Shown here in pieces: positions 25,887 through 28,377 of a stretch of 28,377 nucleotides of DNA. Every line of letters starts with the position of its first letter. Within the stretch, counting starts at the first letter, position 1. Source of the stretch: Candidatus Accumulibacter proximus (lineage in GTDB: Bacteria; Pseudomonadota; Gammaproteobacteria; Burkholderiales; Rhodocyclaceae). The translations under genes were made by a program, and so were the position numbers. The stretch is taken from assembly GCA_016709675.1 (NCBI GenBank), contig JADJMH010000011.1:1-28377 (forward strand), given 5' to 3'. The notes under the pieces are model-generated. The model did no database searches. It was not told the DNA's origin and saw nothing but the letters and a program-made list of their open reading frames with translations.

Positions 25887-26206
25887 TGACGGGCAATGGC
25901 TTCGTCCAAAGATTCGATGAGGCCGAGTTCCTCGAGCCTCGCCGTGGCAAATTCGAAATCGCCGGCAGGAAGTTCACCCATATCGACGCCGAGAACTGCT
26001 TCGGTCCATTTCTTCGCTTCAGCTAAACTGATGGGGCCACGTTCCAGGGACTGAAGGATCAATGCAGTGGTTTCGTTGAAGAAGTGGGTTTCGGCAGACG
26101 ACGCTTGATAAGCGATGTAAATATCTTCCCAGTCCTGCCATCGAAGGGAACGCGCGGCAGGTGTAAGGATATAGGCGGCAGCGTTACCGGACGACAGGTC
26201 GTGCAA
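25883..26206 (-). CDS. PqqD-family peptide chaperone of the HPr-rel-A system
   Basis: A 107-residue protein: AAYILTPAARSLRWQDWEDI, YIAYQASSAETHFFNETTAL, ILQSLERGPISLAEAKKWTE, ending 'FATARLEELGLIESL'. It keeps the PqqD/RiPP-recognition layout of a beta-rich N-terminal part ('F N..T..IL..L..GP') followed by helices. PqqD-like proteins bind leader peptides for modifying enzymes, so this one probably presents a peptide to the neighbouring kinase or nucleotidyltransferase; that is inference. It overlaps the kinase start by 3-4 bases. Intact. Confidence 0.82.
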   Translation of the reverse strand: MHDLSSGNAAAYILTPAARSLRWQDWEDIYIAYQASSAETHFFNETTALILQSLERGPISLAEAKKWTEAVLGVDMGELPAGDFEFATARLEELGLIESLDEAIARQ

Positions 26207-26251
26207 GATTTCCCTCAGATGACGTCCGCGCGAACTTGTCTTGGGTCCGGG

Positions 26252-26668
26252 TCAGTCGCCTAACCAACCCCCATCGATGTCGCTGAAGTAGAACTGAGGA
26301 TCGCAACCGACTGACCCTGGAACTTGCGGCTGCTTCCGCAGGTCCAGAAAGTATTCGGTTGCACGCCCTGAGGTTCCACGCGCTCACTAGGGTGGCGGGA
26401 GGTTAGTCTCCACCCTGCCGGGATCGCCGCATGCCCGCAATTGGCCAGGCGCAACGCAAACGTCACCGGCCGCGATTGACGTACTCGCAATCTCAATTTT
26501 TCCGGCAAGTGGGTCTCCGCCTACGGTTCCATCGTCAGCTCTTACGGTCACCGACTGGATTTTCACCCCGGTACAAGACGCCGCCGCCAAAGCGCCACTG
26601 CGCAAGGTCAACACCAGGGGCGCCAGGGCGGCAGCACCGCGAACCAACCGCCGGCGGCGCTGATCCAT
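26252..26668 (-). pseudogene. Small exported protein with Arg-rich signal, first gene of the HPr-rel-A cluster, frameshifted
   Basis: The start MDQRRRRLVRGAAALAPLVL followed by TLRSGALAAASCTGVKIQ has an Arg-rich (RRRR) N-region, a hydrophobic stretch and an A-x-A-like site, like other small exported proteins beside PqqD/HprK-related genes. The first frame runs to about 26415. The closing frame appears to be DPQFYFSDIDGGWLGD with stop at 26252-26254. Two or so indels in between would give roughly 138 residues. The frame is also open upstream of 26668 (a GTG at 26713), so the start is uncertain. It may be the exported substrate of the cluster; that is inference. No known family domain recognised. 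Confidence 0.5.
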
Positions 26669-26713
26669 TGTCAAAGTCTTGTCCCCCGCAGCGTCGTGAC
26701 CGCTGGCGGGCAC

Positions 26714-27232
26714 CTGGTCATTCGACTCGACTGCTTCGTCGGTTGCTTCCGTTCGTTTCGTTTCCCTGCTCCCAACGATTGCGACCTCAGGTCCCGCGTC
26801 TTAAAGCCCGAATCTGCGGTTCATTGTTCTGGTCACCACCTCGTCGTCGCTACCAGTCTTCCTGGCGTTGGCTCTGCAGAGTGGTTCCGTTTCCGTATGT
26901 CTGTAGCCGATACATCATGGCGGCCATCAAGACCAGTTCTTGAGCGAAAAGAATATCATAGCTCTCATGGCGTCGAAAGTTTGCCGACTAGGTCACACTG
27001 TCCCCTGGTATTCCAACCGCCGGTAGCGAGTGGCTCACACTTCGTCGCAGAGAAACGCTTAGCCAAGATATAAGCAAACTCTATGCCGCATGTTGTGAAA
27101 AAAAAAGTAATCAATAAAGCAACGGCTTGTCAGTGGCCCTGGATTCTGGGACGAGGCGGAGGGACTCTGGTAAAAAAACCGACACCTAAAGCCCCATCTC
27201 TCGACAAGACCCTGTCCGCTTTGCCTGCGCGG
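26714..27232. other. Intergenic stretch between the HPr-rel-A cluster and glnD
   Basis: About 520 bases without a gene I can support. The open frames here are short and show no recognisable protein. A run of nine A at about 27097 and the sigma-54-like site at 27074-27088 are the only features I note. An unrecognised short gene broken by indels cannot be excluded. Confidence 0.5.
27074..27088 (-). promoter_or_regulatory. Possible sigma-54 promoter facing the HPr-rel-A cluster
   Basis: On the minus strand CGGCATAGAGTTTGCT has GG and GC separated by exactly 10 bases and an intact TTGCT, as in the -24/-12 consensus TGGCACG-N4-TTGCW; three positions of the -24 box differ. It lies about 400 bases upstream of the first gene, which is long. 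Exosortase/PEP-CTERM genes in some betaproteobacteria are RpoN-dependent, which makes it worth noting. Confidence 0.3.
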
Positions 27233-28377
27233 TCAGACTTTCAGGCGCTCCAGCAACTCGGTTTCGAGCTTGATGCGGCTCGCGGCGTTGCCGAGGTCAC
27301 CGCCGCTGATCAGGAAGGTATCCTCGACCCGCTCGCCGAGCGTCGATATCTTTGCCGTATGGAGGTTGGCTATCATTGTCGGTCACTGCCGCGATCGCTG
27401 AGGTCGACAGCATGAAGCTGTCGAGCGCGTAGCCGTGACGCGTGGTGTGGATCTTGGCATCGACGATGGTGTAACCGGCACGGCTGAAGAACCCCACCAG
27501 CCGTGCAAACAGGTCGCGCTGGTCGCGCGTGTAGATCATCACCTCCAGCCCTTCGCCCTGCGGGTTGACGCGTGCCTTGACCACCGGCCTGTGCCGACGC
27601 CGGTCCGATAGTGCAAAGGCACGCGTGTAGCAGCGATCTCCTCCGCGGAATGGCGCAGGAAATACACGGTATCAAGCTGTTTCCACAGGCGCTGGTATAC
27701 CGAGTCGGGAAGTGCGAAATAGCGCAGCAGGCGTAGTGCCTGCTGTTGCCGTTCCTCGATCAGTCCCCTGTCGGACCGGTACCTGACCGCCGGCCAGCAG
27801 TGTTCGGCAGGTGCTCGGAAGAGCTGTCGAGGAGCTATCCTTTCCAGGTGTTCCAGACTTTGGGACTGGTGCCGCGAATGTCGGCGACGGTTAGCAGATA
27901 GGAGCGCCGACAGGATGACGTTCGTCGTGCACCATTGCGGCAAACGCCCCGACGACGTCCGGGGTCGGAAATGTCCTGCTTCTGGGCGACGGTCGACATC
28001 AGCAGATGGCGCCGGACCAGCCAGACGATCAGTTCGCTGTCCTCTGCATCGACGCCATGCTCGGCGCAGAACTGGGCCGCATCGACGGCCCCAGTTCCGA
28101 GAGTGGTCGCCCACCTCGCCCCTTGCCGATGTCGTGGAACAGCGCAGCGACGTAGAGCACCCCAGGGGCGGGAAAATCACCTGATCAGTTCGCTGCACGG
28201 GATACTCTTGTGCGAACTCGTCGGCAAAGGAAGCGGCGCAGTTTGTGCAGGACCTGCAGGGTATGCTGGTCCCGGTATAGACATGAAACAGGTCGTGCTG
28301 CATCCGGCCGACAATCCTGCCGAAGTTGGGCAGGTAGCGACCGAGCAGCCCGAACTGGTTCATGCGTCAGACGTTTC
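27233..28377 (-). pseudogene. glnD: PII uridylyltransferase/uridylyl-removing enzyme GlnD, 3' part, frameshifted
   Basis: GlnD uridylylates and de-uridylylates PII proteins in response to glutamine. Seen near the window edge: MNQFGLLGRYLPNFGRIVGR, then MQHDLFHVYT, the lead into the HD domain. HD-region pieces are scattered over other frames. The ACT domains follow (MVKARVNPQGEGLEVMIYTR, DQRDLFARLVGFFSRAGYTI, then VDAKIHTTRHGYALDSF). The very end, in another frame, is AKISTLGERVEDTFLISGGD and then LGNAASRIKLETELLERLKV with TGA at 27233-27235. Several indels separate these pieces. The 5' half lies beyond the window. Strong conservation in each piece suggests sequencing error rather than decay. 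Confidence 0.88.

Noticed and set aside
26696..27415. Plus-strand ORFs in the gap between the HPr-rel-A cluster and glnD
   Set aside because: The sequences show no domain-like pattern, and the distal part overlaps the glnD 3' end.
1..28377. CRISPR arrays, tRNA or rRNA genes
   Set aside because: I found no regularly spaced repeats, no cloverleaf-like segments and no rRNA-like sequence by eye.

Overview
The window looks like the right-hand part of an integrative and conjugative element (ICE), roughly positions 1-19290, inserted into a betaproteobacterial chromosome (19290-28377). The chromosomal genes are broken rimO, error-prone polymerase dnaE2, an HPr-rel-A gene cluster and glnD. They are visibly more GC-rich than the element and read like a Rhodocyclales/Accumulibacter-type genome; that lineage call is inference from protein similarity by eye.

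Element, left part (1-11280): a partial excisionase-like HTH gene, a YbjQ-like membrane protein, a TraF-type S26 peptidase, a broken small regulator, a MobH (TraI_2) relaxase, a zinc-metallopeptidase-like protein and a DUF3024 gene. These are followed by a tightly coupled F-type conjugation operon: traW-traU-trbC-Cys-rich secreted protein-traN-small secreted protein. MobH together with F-type pilus genes recalls the SXT/IncA-C group, but here the relaxase sits between the S26 peptidase and traW.

Element, right part (11280-19290): an HU-like protein; a complete HipBA toxin-antitoxin pair with two identical operator-like sites; a Lar-family anti-restriction protein; an HTH protein; and a DnaQ-like exonuclease interrupted near its 3' end by a complete IS66-family element with exact inverted repeats and an 8-bp target duplication. 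An SHOCT lipoprotein and a serine recombinase close this part. The recombinase is divergent from rimO with only 14 bp between start codons, so the element boundary lies there.

Chromosome (19290-28377): rimO (+), then on the minus strand dnaE2 with a perfect LexA box, a nucleotidyltransferase, an HprK-related kinase, a PqqD-like chaperone and a small exported peptide (together an HPr-rel-A cassette of unknown function), and the 3' part of glnD.

Many genes carry single-base frameshifts, dense at 1.5-4.8 kb and 19.3-28.4 kb and sparse between. Several fall in homopolymers, and full-length conserved sequence survives across frames. The simplest reading is uncorrected sequencing indels rather than true decay, so 'pseudogene' below means 'broken as sequenced'.
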